A DNA stretch of 62,496 nucleotides from Maribacter sp. ACAM166 (GTDB lineage: Bacteria; Bacteroidota; Bacteroidia; Flavobacteriales; Flavobacteriaceae). Below the pieces are notes generated by a model. That model did no database searches, had not been told where the DNA came from, and was given only the letters and a program-made list of their open reading frames with translations. Below are positions 32,532 through 41,308 of the stretch, piece after piece; position 1 is the stretch's first letter; each line of letters opens with the position of its first letter. The DNA is taken from NCBI RefSeq assembly GCF_005771495.1, contig NZ_VAUW01000026.1:1-62496 (forward strand). The letters are read 5' to 3'. The position numbers and the translations under genes are program-made.

Positions 32532-32539
32532 TATATTTG
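32532..32539 (+). promoter_or_regulatory. -7 promoter box (TATATTTG) for the DUF1801 gene
   Basis: It matches TAnnTTTG and lies 59 bases before the ATG at 32599, in the divergent gap with pldA. Confidence 0.45.
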
Positions 32540-32598
32540 AAATCGTTCGAAGTACCCCATTAGGGACTAATGGTAATGTATTCAATCCTCTTTTATTT

Positions 32599-32979
32599 AT
32601 GAACCCGGCAGAAAATTATATTTTAAATCAATCTGAACCGTATAGGAGTATCGTGTTGCATTTGCAAATGATGATTGAGCTTACGCTGCCAGAGGTAGAG
32701 CTAAAGTATAAATGGGGCCTACCTTGTTTTTACATTGGTAAATCGCCAATTTGTTACTTGAACGTCTCCCGAAAAAACCAATATGTCGATATCGCTTTTT
32801 GGAATTCAGTACATCTTACGAAACATTTGAAGGTACTCATTTCTGAAAATCGAAAAGTAGTATGTTCATTACGTTATTCCACCTTGGAGGAGGTTGATAA
32901 TCAAATTTTAACCGACGTATTGCAAGATGCATATTCCGTTCGTAAAAATGGATTTTACAAACGGAAAGACCTAGATTAA
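32599..32979 (+). CDS. DUF1801 (YdhG-like) domain protein
   Basis: 126 residues with the YdhG/DUF1801 pattern: LHLQMMIELTLPEVELKYKWGLPCFY followed by a small beta sheet (ICYLNVSRKNQYVDIAFW). No enzymatic function is established for the family. Cytoplasmic, with no signal. It ends in a four-base convergent overlap with kdsA. Confidence 0.8.
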   Translation: MNPAENYILNQSEPYRSIVLHLQMMIELTLPEVELKYKWGLPCFYIGKSPICYLNVSRKNQYVDIAFWNSVHLTKHLKVLISENRKVVCSLRYSTLEEVDNQILTDVLQDAYSVRKNGFYKRKDLD

Positions 32980-33794
32980 AATTGATTGACCACAGTTCTA
33001 AGTGCCACCAAGTCGGTCAATAGTTTTTTCAATAAGACTAAGTCAAGCATATTGGCGCCATCACTTTTTGCATTTGCACAATCGAAATGGGTTTCAATAA
33101 ACAAACCGTCAACACCTGCAGCGATTCCGGCGCGAGCCATAGTACCAATTAATGCAGGTCTGCCTCCTGTTACACCAGAAGACTGATTGGGTTGTTGTAA
33201 AGAATGGGTTACATCTAAAACTACCGGAGCATATTGTTTCATGGTGGGGACACCTCTAAAATCAACAATCATATCTTGATAACCGAACATGGTACCACGA
33301 TCAGTAATCATTGCTTGTTCATTTCCAGTTTCTGTAACTTTATTGACCGCATGTTTCATGCTTTCGGGACTCATAAATTGTCCTTTTTTAATATTGACGG
33401 TTTTCCCGGTTTCTGCAGCAGCAACTATCAAATCAGTTTGGCGAGCCAAGAACGCCGGAATTTGAAGTACATCAACATATTCAGCGGCCATTACAGCATC
33501 TTGTTCCGTGTGAATATCCGTAACTGTAGGGATATTAAAAGTCTCGGATACCTTCCGGAGAATTTTCAATGCTTTTTCATCTCCAATACCAGTGAAAGAA
33601 TCTAACCGACTGCGGTTGGCTTTTTTGAAACTCCCCTTAAAAACATAAGGTATTTTAAGATCATCTGTTATGGTAACAATATGCTCTGCAATTCGTAGGG
33701 CCATATCTTCTCCTTCAATGGCGCATGGGCCTGAGAGTAGAAAGAAATTGTTGCTGTCTGTATGCTTTATTTGAGGTATTAGAGATAAGTTCAT
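32976..33794 (-). CDS. kdsA: 3-deoxy-D-manno-octulosonate 8-phosphate synthase
   Basis: 272 residues. KdsA condenses phosphoenolpyruvate with arabinose 5-phosphate to make KDO 8-phosphate for lipopolysaccharide. Typical segments: FLLSGPCAIEGEDMALRIAE, YVFKGSFKKANRSRLDSFTG, TDIHTEQDAV, IPAFLARQTDLI, TDRGTMFGYQDMIVDFRG, DVTHSLQQPN and FIETHFDCANAKSDGANML. Full length. A TATCTTTG box lies 20 bases upstream of the start. Confidence 0.97.
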   Translation of the reverse strand: MNLSLIPQIKHTDSNNFFLLSGPCAIEGEDMALRIAEHIVTITDDLKIPYVFKGSFKKANRSRLDSFTGIGDEKALKILRKVSETFNIPTVTDIHTEQDAVMAAEYVDVLQIPAFLARQTDLIVAAAETGKTVNIKKGQFMSPESMKHAVNKVTETGNEQAMITDRGTMFGYQDMIVDFRGVPTMKQYAPVVLDVTHSLQQPNQSSGVTGGRPALIGTMARAGIAAGVDGLFIETHFDCANAKSDGANMLDLVLLKKLLTDLVALRTVVNQF

Positions 33795-33813
33795 GCGGTG
33801 AATATTTTTGGTT

Positions 33814-33821
33814 CAAAGATA
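33814..33821 (-). promoter_or_regulatory. -7 promoter box (TATCTTTG) for kdsA
   Basis: CAAAGATA on the plus strand reads TATCTTTG on the minus strand, 20 bases before the kdsA start; matches TAnnTTTG. Confidence 0.55.
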
Positions 33822-33880
33822 CTATTTTCAGCAACTTTCTGTTGTATAAGGATACGATTGTCCAAAACCCAAATCAAAGA

Positions 33881-34447
33881 ATGTACTTAAATCTCAACTT
33901 ACCGTTGTTACTCCTATTGTTGATTGTTTCCCAGGGTAATGCTCAATTTGGTAAAAATTGTGAATTGAGACAGGTGAAAATCAACTTAATAAATCCTGGG
34001 TTTGAATATGAAATGGCCTTAGGAACGAACACCACGTTTGATATCAAAGCCGGTTTGCAAGTAGCCTTAGATCCAGTATTGCCTGATGTGTATGAGGAAG
34101 TTGGTTTTTTCCCTGCAATTGCCGGCCAATACCGCTATTACTACAATTTTGAAAACCGTCAACGAAATAGAAGACAGATTTATGGCAATTCGGCTAATTA
34201 TATAGCTCCTGCAGCTGCAGTTTTTTTTCCAGGCACGCGTACAATCGCTAATGAAATAGTTAAAGGCGTCTTTGGGTATGCAGGTTTGGTTACGGGACTT
34301 CAGCGTAGTTACGATTCTGGATTTAATTTTTCTGTTGATGTAGGTGCCGCCTATTATTTAGGTCAATTTGAAGAAGCAATATACCCTGTTGCAAACTTAA
34401 GCATTGGTTGGATTATCAATGAAAAACGATGGTGCGTCGGGCGATAA
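33881..34447 (+). CDS. outer-membrane beta-barrel-like protein, paralogue 1
   Basis: 188 residues from the ATG at 33881, chosen because it opens a signal peptide (MYLNLNLPLLLLLLIVSQGN, then AQ); the frame is open farther upstream inside kdsA. Function unknown. Alternating short strands, YRYYYNFENRQRN, then a GNSANYIAPAAAVFF segment and a final aromatic/basic end suggest a small barrel. Two further copies follow (34663 and 35296) with the same YRYY...GNSGNY core, so this is a tandem family that arose by duplication. Confidence 0.72.
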   Translation: MYLNLNLPLLLLLLIVSQGNAQFGKNCELRQVKINLINPGFEYEMALGTNTTFDIKAGLQVALDPVLPDVYEEVGFFPAIAGQYRYYYNFENRQRNRRQIYGNSANYIAPAAAVFFPGTRTIANEIVKGVFGYAGLVTGLQRSYDSGFNFSVDVGAAYYLGQFEEAIYPVANLSIGWIINEKRWCVGR

Positions 34448-34662
34448 TTTGATTCAAAGCGAATACGGTCGAATTTAGATATACTTAATAGAGCAAAGTT
34501 AATCAAGGGTTTGAGATTTGTAGCCTATCACATAAAATAAGTATCTATTCTGGTAACGTCAAATGGTTAAAGCTCATTATTTTAACATCATAAAGTTTCA
34601 TTAAATCAAGCGGTTTGTTTTATTAAAACTATTAGTTTTAAATTCAGCTACAATCTGACCAA

Positions 34663-35244
34663 ATGAAAAAAAGCATCTTGATACTTCTATTTTTTATGGT
34701 ACAGTTCGTTCAATCTCAAATTAGGGGTGTGACCGAGAAAGGTTTTGGTATCGTAAACCTAGAAAAGCATCAATTCAAATTTGATTTGTTTAGTCCGGGC
34801 ATTAGTTATGAATTCGGATTGTTTAGAAATCAAAGTGTATCTACTGCACTTGGTCTTGGGATGGCGACTTACGAACCTGGTTATGTTTTTGGTTTGGCGT
34901 TGAACAATCGCTATCGGTATTATCATAATTTTCAAAGAAGGATTGACAGGGATAAAAATGTAAGTGGTAATTCTGGTAATTATATTGCAGCAGCCCAAGC
35001 TATATTCTTTTCGCAAGCTAGATTGACCACTAATGTTTTGGGTCCAGATGACTTTAATGTAGGCTTTTATGGAATGGTCTATGGAATTCAAAGAACGTAT
35101 CCGCAAGGTTTTAATTTTAATGCGGAACTAGGCGCCGGATATTACAAAGGTGATGGCATACCAGACGGGTATGGACCCCTTATCGGTTTTACCTTTGGTT
35201 GGGTTGGTACAAAACGAAAACCTAGAAAGCCTGTTTTTGATTGA
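34663..35244 (+). CDS. outer-membrane beta-barrel-like protein, paralogue 2
   Basis: 193 residues, signal peptide (MKKSILILLFFMVQFVQSQ). It has the same plan as its neighbours: a strand with FSPGISYEFGL, YRYYHNFQRR, VSGNSGNYIAAAQAIFF and GIQRTYPQGFNFNAELGAGY. Function unknown. It probably has its own promoter, as 215 bases separate it from paralogue 1. Confidence 0.72.
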   Translation: MKKSILILLFFMVQFVQSQIRGVTEKGFGIVNLEKHQFKFDLFSPGISYEFGLFRNQSVSTALGLGMATYEPGYVFGLALNNRYRYYHNFQRRIDRDKNVSGNSGNYIAAAQAIFFSQARLTTNVLGPDDFNVGFYGMVYGIQRTYPQGFNFNAELGAGYYKGDGIPDGYGPLIGFTFGWVGTKRKPRKPVFD

Positions 35245-35295
35245 TGTGGTCTAATTTTTTATATCTGTATACCTTATATAAAACCAATCTATTAA

Positions 35296-35842
35296 ATGAG
35301 AAAAACTATATTCTTTGCCACTATCCTATTTTTCTTCTTTTTACATTACTGCACAGTCAACTAATCAAGTAGAAGACAGACTTTTTAAAATTAATGCCTT
35401 AGCTCCAGGTGTGTCCTACGAATTGGGAGTTGGTTCTAAAACTTCCTTAAATTTTGAAGGATTTTTAATCTTTGCCCTTAATGGAGGCTCAGATAGGGAA
35501 ACTGATTTTGGGCTTTATCCTGGTGTTGGCGCAGAATTTAGATACTTTACTAATATGAATAGGCGTTTAGGAAAAGGTAAAAATATTTCTGGAAACTCCG
35601 GAAATTATCTTGGTCTTTTAAATCAATTTCAATTCGGTCAACCTATTATCGGGGATTTGGAATACATATCAGAGTACTTTTACAGTCTAGCTGTTATTTA
35701 TGGTATTCAACGTACCAGACCCAAAGGTTTTTATTGGGGTATTTCTTTTGGTCCAGGTGTTTTTGTCAATGAATTTGATACAAATCCTGGCATTTTAATA
35801 GATGCCAGACTTGGCTGGGTGATTGGTAGTATAAAAAAGTAG
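35296..35842 (+). pseudogene. outer-membrane beta-barrel-like protein, paralogue 3, frameshifted in the signal peptide
   Basis: The ATG at 35296 starts a signal-like MRKTIFFATILFFFF, but the frame then runs into a stop within eight codons. The mature part (35360-35842, APGVSYELGV, FRYFTNMNRR, ISGNSGNYLGL, GIQRTRPKGFYWGISFGPG) continues in the +1 frame. Removing one T from the run of five at 35338-35342 restores an unbroken protein with an ITAQ cleavage site. It may be a pseudogene, a phase-variable gene or a sequencing error. The shifted frame alone has only a TTG at 35315 as start. Confidence 0.7.
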
Positions 35843-35920
35843 TTTTCAGTTGTGTAAACTGTCTCAAAATCAATAAGATAAAAATATCTTAAGTTTAGGC
35901 GTAGCTATTGAAAATTCAAG

Positions 35921-35928
35921 TATCTTTG
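35921..35928 (+). promoter_or_regulatory. promoter of bipA (-7 box TATCTTTG)
   Basis: TATCTTTG with a TTG about 20 bases upstream (35898) matches the Bacteroidota -33/-7 promoter; the start codon follows 20 bases later. Confidence 0.6.
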
Positions 35929-35948
35929 CACGCCTAAAATAGACCTAG

Positions 35949-37748
35949 ATGTCCACTACAAAAAATATTGCGATCATTGCGCACGTTGACCACGGTAAAA
36001 CCACCTTGGTAGACAAAATAATGTACCACTGTAGCTTATTTCGTGAGAACGAGAATGCCGGTGATTTAATTTTGGATAATAACGATTTGGAAAGAGAACG
36101 TGGTATTACCATTACTTCCAAAAACGTTTCCGTTATATATAAGGACACTAAGATAAATATTATCGATACCCCTGGTCACGCCGATTTCGGTGGTGAGGTT
36201 GAGCGTGTATTGAATATGGCAGACGGTGTTTTGTTGTTGGTAGATGCTTTTGAAGGGCCAATGCCACAAACGCGTTTTGTATTACAGAAAGCAATTGATT
36301 TAGGGTTGAAGCCTTGTTTGGTTATCAATAAAGTTGATAAGGAAAACTGTACTCCAGAAGAAGTACATGAAAAAGTATTTGATTTAATGTTTGAATTGGG
36401 TGCCGAAGAATGGCAGTTAGATTTCCCTACAGTTTACGGTTCAGCAAAGAACAATTGGATGAGTGATGACTGGAGAAATGAGACTGACAACATAGAGCCT
36501 CTTTTAGATATGGTTATTGAGCATATACCTACGTTCGTGCCAAAAGATGGTAATACTCAAATGTTGATTACTTCCTTAGATTTCTCTTCATTTACGGGTA
36601 GAATTGCTATAGGAAGACTGCAAAGAGGGTCCTTAAAAGAAGGACAACAGATTTCTTTGGTAAAACGTGATGGTTCTATTGTAAAATCTAGAATTAAAGA
36701 GGTCTATCTTTTTGAAGGCCTTGGGCGTAAGAAAGTAGAAGAAGTTGAAACCGGTGATATTTGTGCTTTAGTAGGTGTAGAAGGATTTGAAATTGGTGAT
36801 ACTGTTGCTGATTTGGAAAACCCAGAAGCATTAAAGACTATTGCTATTGATGAACCTACCATGAGTATGTTGTTTACCATTAATGATAGTCCGTTTTTTG
36901 GACAAGATGGTAAATTTGTAACCTCAAGACATATTAAGGATCGTTTGGCTAGGGAATTAGAAAAAAACCTTGCTTTACGTGTGAATCCAACTGATAGTGC
37001 TGATAAGTTTTTAGTATTCGGCCGTGGTGTATTGCACCTTTCGGTACTCATTGAAACGATGAGACGTGAAGGTTATGAATTACAGATTGGTCAACCACAA
37101 GTAATCATCAAGGAAATTGATGGTGTGAAATGTGAGCCAATTGAGCATTTAACGATTGATTTACCGGATGAAGTATCTGGTAAAGCTGTAGAAATGGTAT
37201 CTATTCGTAAGGGTGAAATGACCAAGATGGAAGCAAAAGGGAATCGTATGTTATGCGAGTTCCAAATTCCATCACGTGGTATTATCGGACTTCGTAATCA
37301 ATTATTAACCGCAACGGCTGGTGAGGCTATTATGGCCCACCGTTTTTTAGAGTATCAACCTATGAAAGGGGATATTCCGCAACGTCAGAATGGTTCCTTA
37401 GTTTCGATGGAAAGAGGAAAAGCAATTCCTTATTCTATTGATAAATTACAGGATCGTGGTAAGTTTTTTGTTGATCCAGGTGAAGATATTTACGAAGGTC
37501 AGGTTATTGGTGAGAATTCTCGTGGTGATGATATGACGGTGAATATTACTAAAACTAAAAAGATGTCTAACGTACGTTCTTCAGGAGCAGATGACAAGGC
37601 GAAAATTGTACCTGCAATCAAGTTTTCTTTAGAAGAAGCTTTAGAATATATTCAGAAAGATGAGTATGTTGAGGTTACTCCAAAACATTTACGTCTACGT
37701 AAAATTTACTTAACGGAAAATGACCGTAAGCGAAATAAAATAGCATAA
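35949..37748 (+). CDS. typA: translational GTPase BipA/TypA
   Basis: 599 residues. GTPase motifs: AHVDHGKTTL (G1), RGITI (G2), DTPGHADF (G3), NKVDK (G4) and GSAK (G5). The EF-G-like domains follow, and the BipA-specific C-terminal domain contains GVLHLSVLIETMRREG and EGQVIGENSRGDDM with the closing TPKHLRLRKIYL. BipA assists ribosome assembly, particularly at low temperature or stress. Full length, monocistronic, followed by two terminators. Confidence 0.97.
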   Translation: MSTTKNIAIIAHVDHGKTTLVDKIMYHCSLFRENENAGDLILDNNDLERERGITITSKNVSVIYKDTKINIIDTPGHADFGGEVERVLNMADGVLLLVDAFEGPMPQTRFVLQKAIDLGLKPCLVINKVDKENCTPEEVHEKVFDLMFELGAEEWQLDFPTVYGSAKNNWMSDDWRNETDNIEPLLDMVIEHIPTFVPKDGNTQMLITSLDFSSFTGRIAIGRLQRGSLKEGQQISLVKRDGSIVKSRIKEVYLFEGLGRKKVEEVETGDICALVGVEGFEIGDTVADLENPEALKTIAIDEPTMSMLFTINDSPFFGQDGKFVTSRHIKDRLARELEKNLALRVNPTDSADKFLVFGRGVLHLSVLIETMRREGYELQIGQPQVIIKEIDGVKCEPIEHLTIDLPDEVSGKAVEMVSIRKGEMTKMEAKGNRMLCEFQIPSRGIIGLRNQLLTATAGEAIMAHRFLEYQPMKGDIPQRQNGSLVSMERGKAIPYSIDKLQDRGKFFVDPGEDIYEGQVIGENSRGDDMTVNITKTKKMSNVRSSGADDKAKIVPAIKFSLEEALEYIQKDEYVEVTPKHLRLRKIYLTENDRKRNKIA

Positions 37749-37754
37749 GTATAT

Positions 37755-37782
37755 AAGCCCCTTTTAAAGGGGCTTTTTTTTG
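37755..37782 (+). terminator. intrinsic terminator of typA
   Basis: AAGCCCCTTT pairs with AAAGGGGCTT, followed by a run of T; it starts seven bases after the stop codon. Confidence 0.9.
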
Positions 37783-37802
37783 CTCTTTCAGTATATAATA
37801 TT

Positions 37803-37829
37803 AGCCATCTTTTTAAGGTGGCTTTTTTT
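37803..37829 (+). terminator. second terminator-like hairpin after typA
   Basis: AGCCATC pairs with GGTGGCT (one G-T pair) and is followed by seven T. It probably serves as a back-up to the first terminator. Confidence 0.6.
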
Positions 37830-38055
37830 ATACTTTAAATTTATAGTTTTTATGTTTTCATACGTGGGCCGTAAAAATCTTAGATTAGTTGCCATTGAGC
37901 CTTCCTAAATCAAGAAATTACTAAAATTTTAGAGTATAAATTACTACTTTCTTAATAATTTGAACGAACCCCATTTTTCTTCGCTTCGGATGTAAATTTT
38001 AGCTAATTTAAAGTTGAATTTCAACATAATGCAGCCCAACTCAAACTAATAAAAT

Positions 38056-38844
38056 ATGCAACTAGAAGGAAAAAATGTGCTCATCACTGGCGGTACTAGA
38101 GGAATTGGAAAATGCATGATACAAGAACTTGTCAAAGGTGGTGTTAGCAAAATAGCTGTTATCGTACGCGATCAACAAAATTTAAAACAGTTATCCCAAG
38201 AATTTGAAGGTGTAAAATTTCTAAAGATTGTAGGAGATGTCGCTAATATTGAGGTTCTACGTAAAGCTGCGGCACGAATAGAAGATAAATGGGGGCATTT
38301 AGACATCTTGATAAATAATGCTGGTATCGTTTCCGCAGGTCCTTTAGAGGAAATTCAAGATGAAGACGTTTATGGTCAAGTAGCCATTAATCTTACCGCA
38401 GTTCTTTTGTTGACTAAATATTGTATTCCACTTTTAAAATCGTCCAAAGAAGCTGCAGTTTTAAATATCTCATCTGGATTGGGACTTATCGGTATGCCTT
38501 TCTATTCGGTGTATGGTAGTACAAAAGCAGCGGTGCGTCAATTTTCAGATTCTATGCGTAGAGAACTTGCTCCATTTAATATAAGTGTTACCTGCTCATT
38601 TCCTACAGCAACAGATACCGATATGATGCATAAATTTAAAGGAAGGGAAATGGATTCACCAGAATTTGTGGCCGAACGCTCATTAAAAAGTTTACTGAAT
38701 AAAGAAAGTCAGGTAATTTTTGGTGGTAAGGAACGACTTAATGAAAATCGCTTGAATTTTGAAGCACCGGAAGAATTTGATAAAAAGGTGGCTCAGAATT
38801 ACGAGGAACGGAAAAAGGCTAGTTTAGACCATAAGGCCGTTTAA
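38056..38844 (+). CDS. short-chain dehydrogenase/reductase
   Basis: 262 residues of the classical SDR family: cofactor motif GGTRGIGK (about 12-19), GDVAN, LINNAG (about 88), catalytic Ser in NISSG and YGSTK (Tyr-x-x-x-Lys). The C-terminal region is somewhat extended and charged. Probably NAD(P)H-dependent; substrate unknown. It is followed after 36 bases by a lipoprotein gene in the same direction. Confidence 0.88.
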   Translation: MQLEGKNVLITGGTRGIGKCMIQELVKGGVSKIAVIVRDQQNLKQLSQEFEGVKFLKIVGDVANIEVLRKAAARIEDKWGHLDILINNAGIVSAGPLEEIQDEDVYGQVAINLTAVLLLTKYCIPLLKSSKEAAVLNISSGLGLIGMPFYSVYGSTKAAVRQFSDSMRRELAPFNISVTCSFPTATDTDMMHKFKGREMDSPEFVAERSLKSLLNKESQVIFGGKERLNENRLNFEAPEEFDKKVAQNYEERKKASLDHKAV

Positions 38845-38880
38845 TTTTAAGTTAGTTATAAAAACGCAACAGATGCAATT

Positions 38881-39786
38881 ATGAGAATATACTACAAGTT
38901 TTCACTTCTATTACTTTTTGCATGTATCCTATCCTGTAAAGAAAATCCCAAATCTGAACAGGTTTCTGAAAAGAAGTATGTATCTGAAAAGGAATCTGCA
39001 GAGGTTCCGAAGACTTGGGTAGATGGCCGAGTAAATAAAGCTAAGGATAGATTAGGTAAATCTGAAGCAGGCAGAATTGTTTGGAATGCTATGGAAGCCC
39101 ATGGTGGTTTATCGCAATGGTATTCTAATGGACCCCTTTCATTTCGATTCGATTATCAGCCTTTAAATGGAAAAACGGCTCGAGACAGTTATCAGACCCT
39201 GGATACATGGAGCAATAAAGCTGTGCATTCGAGTATTGCTGATAGTACGGCACAATTTGGTTGGACAGGGGAGAAAGCTTGGGTAAAGGTAAAAGATAGT
39301 ACAGCTTTTGGGTATGATACTAAATTTTGGGCCTTAACGCCTTTTTACTTTTTAGGTCAACCTTTTGTATTGAATGGGGAGGGAGTGAATTTAGAAATGC
39401 TTCCTGAGGTAACGTATAAAGAACAAAAGCAAGATGTAGTTAAGGTGACTTTTGAAGCAGGTACAGGGGACGCTCCAGATGATTATTATGTTTTATACTT
39501 CGGTAAAGAGTCACATAAGCTTGGTGCTATAAGATATATAGTTTCTTACCCTGAGTATTTTAAGGACGGCGGACACGCACCTGAAAAATTCATGGAAGTT
39601 TTAGGAGAAAATAATGTTGAAGGTATTTTGTTTCCGACTAATTATAAAACTCATTGGTTAACAAAAGATGAAAAACCTGGGGAGTATATCACAAAGATTC
39701 AAGTTTCAAACGTAGCTTTTGAAGACGATTTACCAAAATATTTTTTTGATGTACCGAAGGATGCTAAAATTTTAAATGACTACTAG
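38881..39786 (+). CDS. lipoprotein, DUF6503-like
   Basis: 301 residues with a lipoprotein signal (LLLLFACILSCKE; Cys about 20). The mature part has AMEAHGGLSQWYSNGPLSFRF, close to the conserved start of a Bacteroidota lipoprotein family (DUF6503), followed by long beta-strand segments as in LolA/outer-membrane lipoprotein-sorting folds. Function unknown. The SDR gene upstream is a possible operon partner. Confidence 0.7.
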   Translation: MRIYYKFSLLLLFACILSCKENPKSEQVSEKKYVSEKESAEVPKTWVDGRVNKAKDRLGKSEAGRIVWNAMEAHGGLSQWYSNGPLSFRFDYQPLNGKTARDSYQTLDTWSNKAVHSSIADSTAQFGWTGEKAWVKVKDSTAFGYDTKFWALTPFYFLGQPFVLNGEGVNLEMLPEVTYKEQKQDVVKVTFEAGTGDAPDDYYVLYFGKESHKLGAIRYIVSYPEYFKDGGHAPEKFMEVLGENNVEGILFPTNYKTHWLTKDEKPGEYITKIQVSNVAFEDDLPKYFFDVPKDAKILNDY

Positions 39787-39805
39787 TCGTTAGCATACTA
39801 AACAT

Positions 39806-39835
39806 AAAAATCCCAAAGGTGGCTATGGGATTTTT
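39806..39835. terminator. bidirectional terminator between convergent genes
   Basis: AAAAATCCCA pairs with TGGGATTTTT around a 10-base loop, giving a T run on both strands. It lies between the lipoprotein gene and ppgK. Confidence 0.8.
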
Positions 39836-39861
39836 ATACTTTATATCTGGTGAATGCTGAT

Positions 39862-40611
39862 TTATACTTTGGGAGCCTTATGTTGAGAAGCTACAGCTGC
39901 ACCAATAATTCCAGCATGGTTCTGTAATTCAGCAGGGATGACTTTAGTTTCTATTTTAATTTGAGATTTGAACTGTTCGAAATCTTTTGAAGCTCCACCG
40001 CCCAAAATAATAAGGTCTGGTGATACAATTAATTCAACAAATTCTAAAAAGGTATTGAATCTCTTTCCCCATTTTTTATAGGAAAGTCCTTCATTATCCT
40101 TTGCAGATCCTGCTGCCCATAATTCTATTTTACTATATTTTTTATAGGGTAGTTGTCCTAATTCAAAATTAGGTATCAATCTACCATCTAGAAAGGCACC
40201 GCTTCCCAAACCTGTTCCTATTGTTATCATTACAACCAACCCTTTCTTACCTTTTCCTATGCCAAAATTCATGGTAGCGTAACCCGCTGCATCTGCATCA
40301 TTGAGTACTGTAAAATCAAGTCCGGTTTTCTTTTCCAACAAAGCTTCTACATTAACGCCTAACCAACTAGGGTCAAGGTTGCCGGTTGCTTTACAAACAC
40401 CGTTTTTAATGATGGTTGGGAAACCACAACCCACCTTACCTTTATAATCGAAGTGAGCGACAATTTCTGCAATAACGTCGGTCATTGCTTCAGGTGTTCT
40501 AGGGACTGGAGTTTTAATTCGAAAGCGTTCAGAGGTCATCTCTCCTGTTTCGCTATTTACTAATGCGCCTTTTATTCCTGAGCCACCTACATCAATACCG
40601 AGTAAAGTCAT
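39862..40611 (-). CDS. ppgK: polyphosphate glucokinase-like ROK family kinase
   Basis: 249 residues of the ROK sugar kinase family: [12 protein letters not shown] (phosphate-binding loop), [18 protein letters not shown] (catalytic Asp), [14 protein letters not shown] and [10 protein letters not shown]. The short length, lack of the ROK zinc-binding cysteines, and [16 protein letters not shown] resemble polyphosphate/ATP-glucomannokinase and PpgK. It should phosphorylate glucose in the cytoplasm with polyphosphate or ATP; the donor is inferred. Confidence 0.85.
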   Translation of the reverse strand: MTLLGIDVGGSGIKGALVNSETGEMTSERFRIKTPVPRTPEAMTDVIAEIVAHFDYKGKVGCGFPTIIKNGVCKATGNLDPSWLGVNVEALLEKKTGLDFTVLNDADAAGYATMNFGIGKGKKGLVVMITIGTGLGSGAFLDGRLIPNFELGQLPYKKYSKIELWAAGSAKDNEGLSYKKWGKRFNTFLEFVELIVSPDLIILGGGASKDFEQFKSQIKIETKVIPAELQNHAGIIGAAVASQHKAPKV

Positions 40612-40715
40612 TTTATTTTTCTTATAGAATACAAAGAAACGAAAAAGAATCGGCTCTTTGAACTTGGTTTTTTAAGGTGGTAGTATTACGGTAATTACGG
40701 ATAAAAATAAGGCAT

Positions 40716-40740
40716 AAAAAAAAGGACCTAAGGTCCTTTT
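40716..40740 (-). terminator. terminator of the small exported protein gene
   Basis: AAAAGGACC and GGTCCTTTT pair around TAA; on the minus strand a run of eight T follows. It lies eight bases after the stop codon. Confidence 0.85.
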
Positions 40741-40747
40741 TAGTTGT

Positions 40748-41056
40748 TTATTCGGGCATTACAAGCCCTACAATAGTACTCACCTGAATATCTTCATCAT
40801 CTTCATCCATTTCTGTATCAACAGTAAAACTGATAATGAACTGTTTGCCGATATACTTGGTATCAGTTAAATTATATTCTTGGCTTACATCATTGGTTAT
40901 ATTAGTGAATTCTGCTTTGTATCCATCATTATCGGTAAATACATATACGCCATCTTCATACCCTACATAAGTTCCATCCATCTTTTCAACATCTTGGCTA
41001 TAAACGCTTCCGAATGAAGTAAATGTTACGAATAATACTACTAAAATTGATTTCAT
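40748..41056 (-). CDS. small exported protein of unknown function
   Basis: 102 residues with a signal peptide (MKSILVVLFVTFTSFGSVYS, then Q). The mature part is acidic and beta-rich (DGTYVGYEDGVYVFTDNDGY, EMDEDDEDIQVSTIVGL). No known domain was recognised. Preceded by about 250 bases of very AT-rich DNA shared with the divergent dikinase gene. Confidence 0.7.
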   Translation of the reverse strand: MKSILVVLFVTFTSFGSVYSQDVEKMDGTYVGYEDGVYVFTDNDGYKAEFTNITNDVSQEYNLTDTKYIGKQFIISFTVDTEMDEDDEDIQVSTIVGLVMPE

Positions 41057-41286
41057 TTTTTTTAATTATTAGTTAAGTTATTGATTTTTTTTCGTTTGTT
41101 TTTCATATCCTTAAAATAGGTTGAAATGTTGATACAAATGAAATCTAAATACTTGAATAATGATTTTTTTTATCATTTTATTATGATTTTTTTTAATTCA
41201 TAATTATCTGTAAGCCAGTGTAGTATTTTTACTTTATTGGTGTAAAATATTTTATAATTACATTCAATTATAGTTTAATTTGATCG

Positions 41287-41294
41287 TACCTTTG
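41287..41294 (+). promoter_or_regulatory. -7 promoter box (TACCTTTG) for the exported dikinase
   Basis: It matches TAnnTTTG, 15 bases before the ATG at 41309. Confidence 0.55.
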
Positions 41295-41308
41295 AACTAT
41301 AAATCAAC

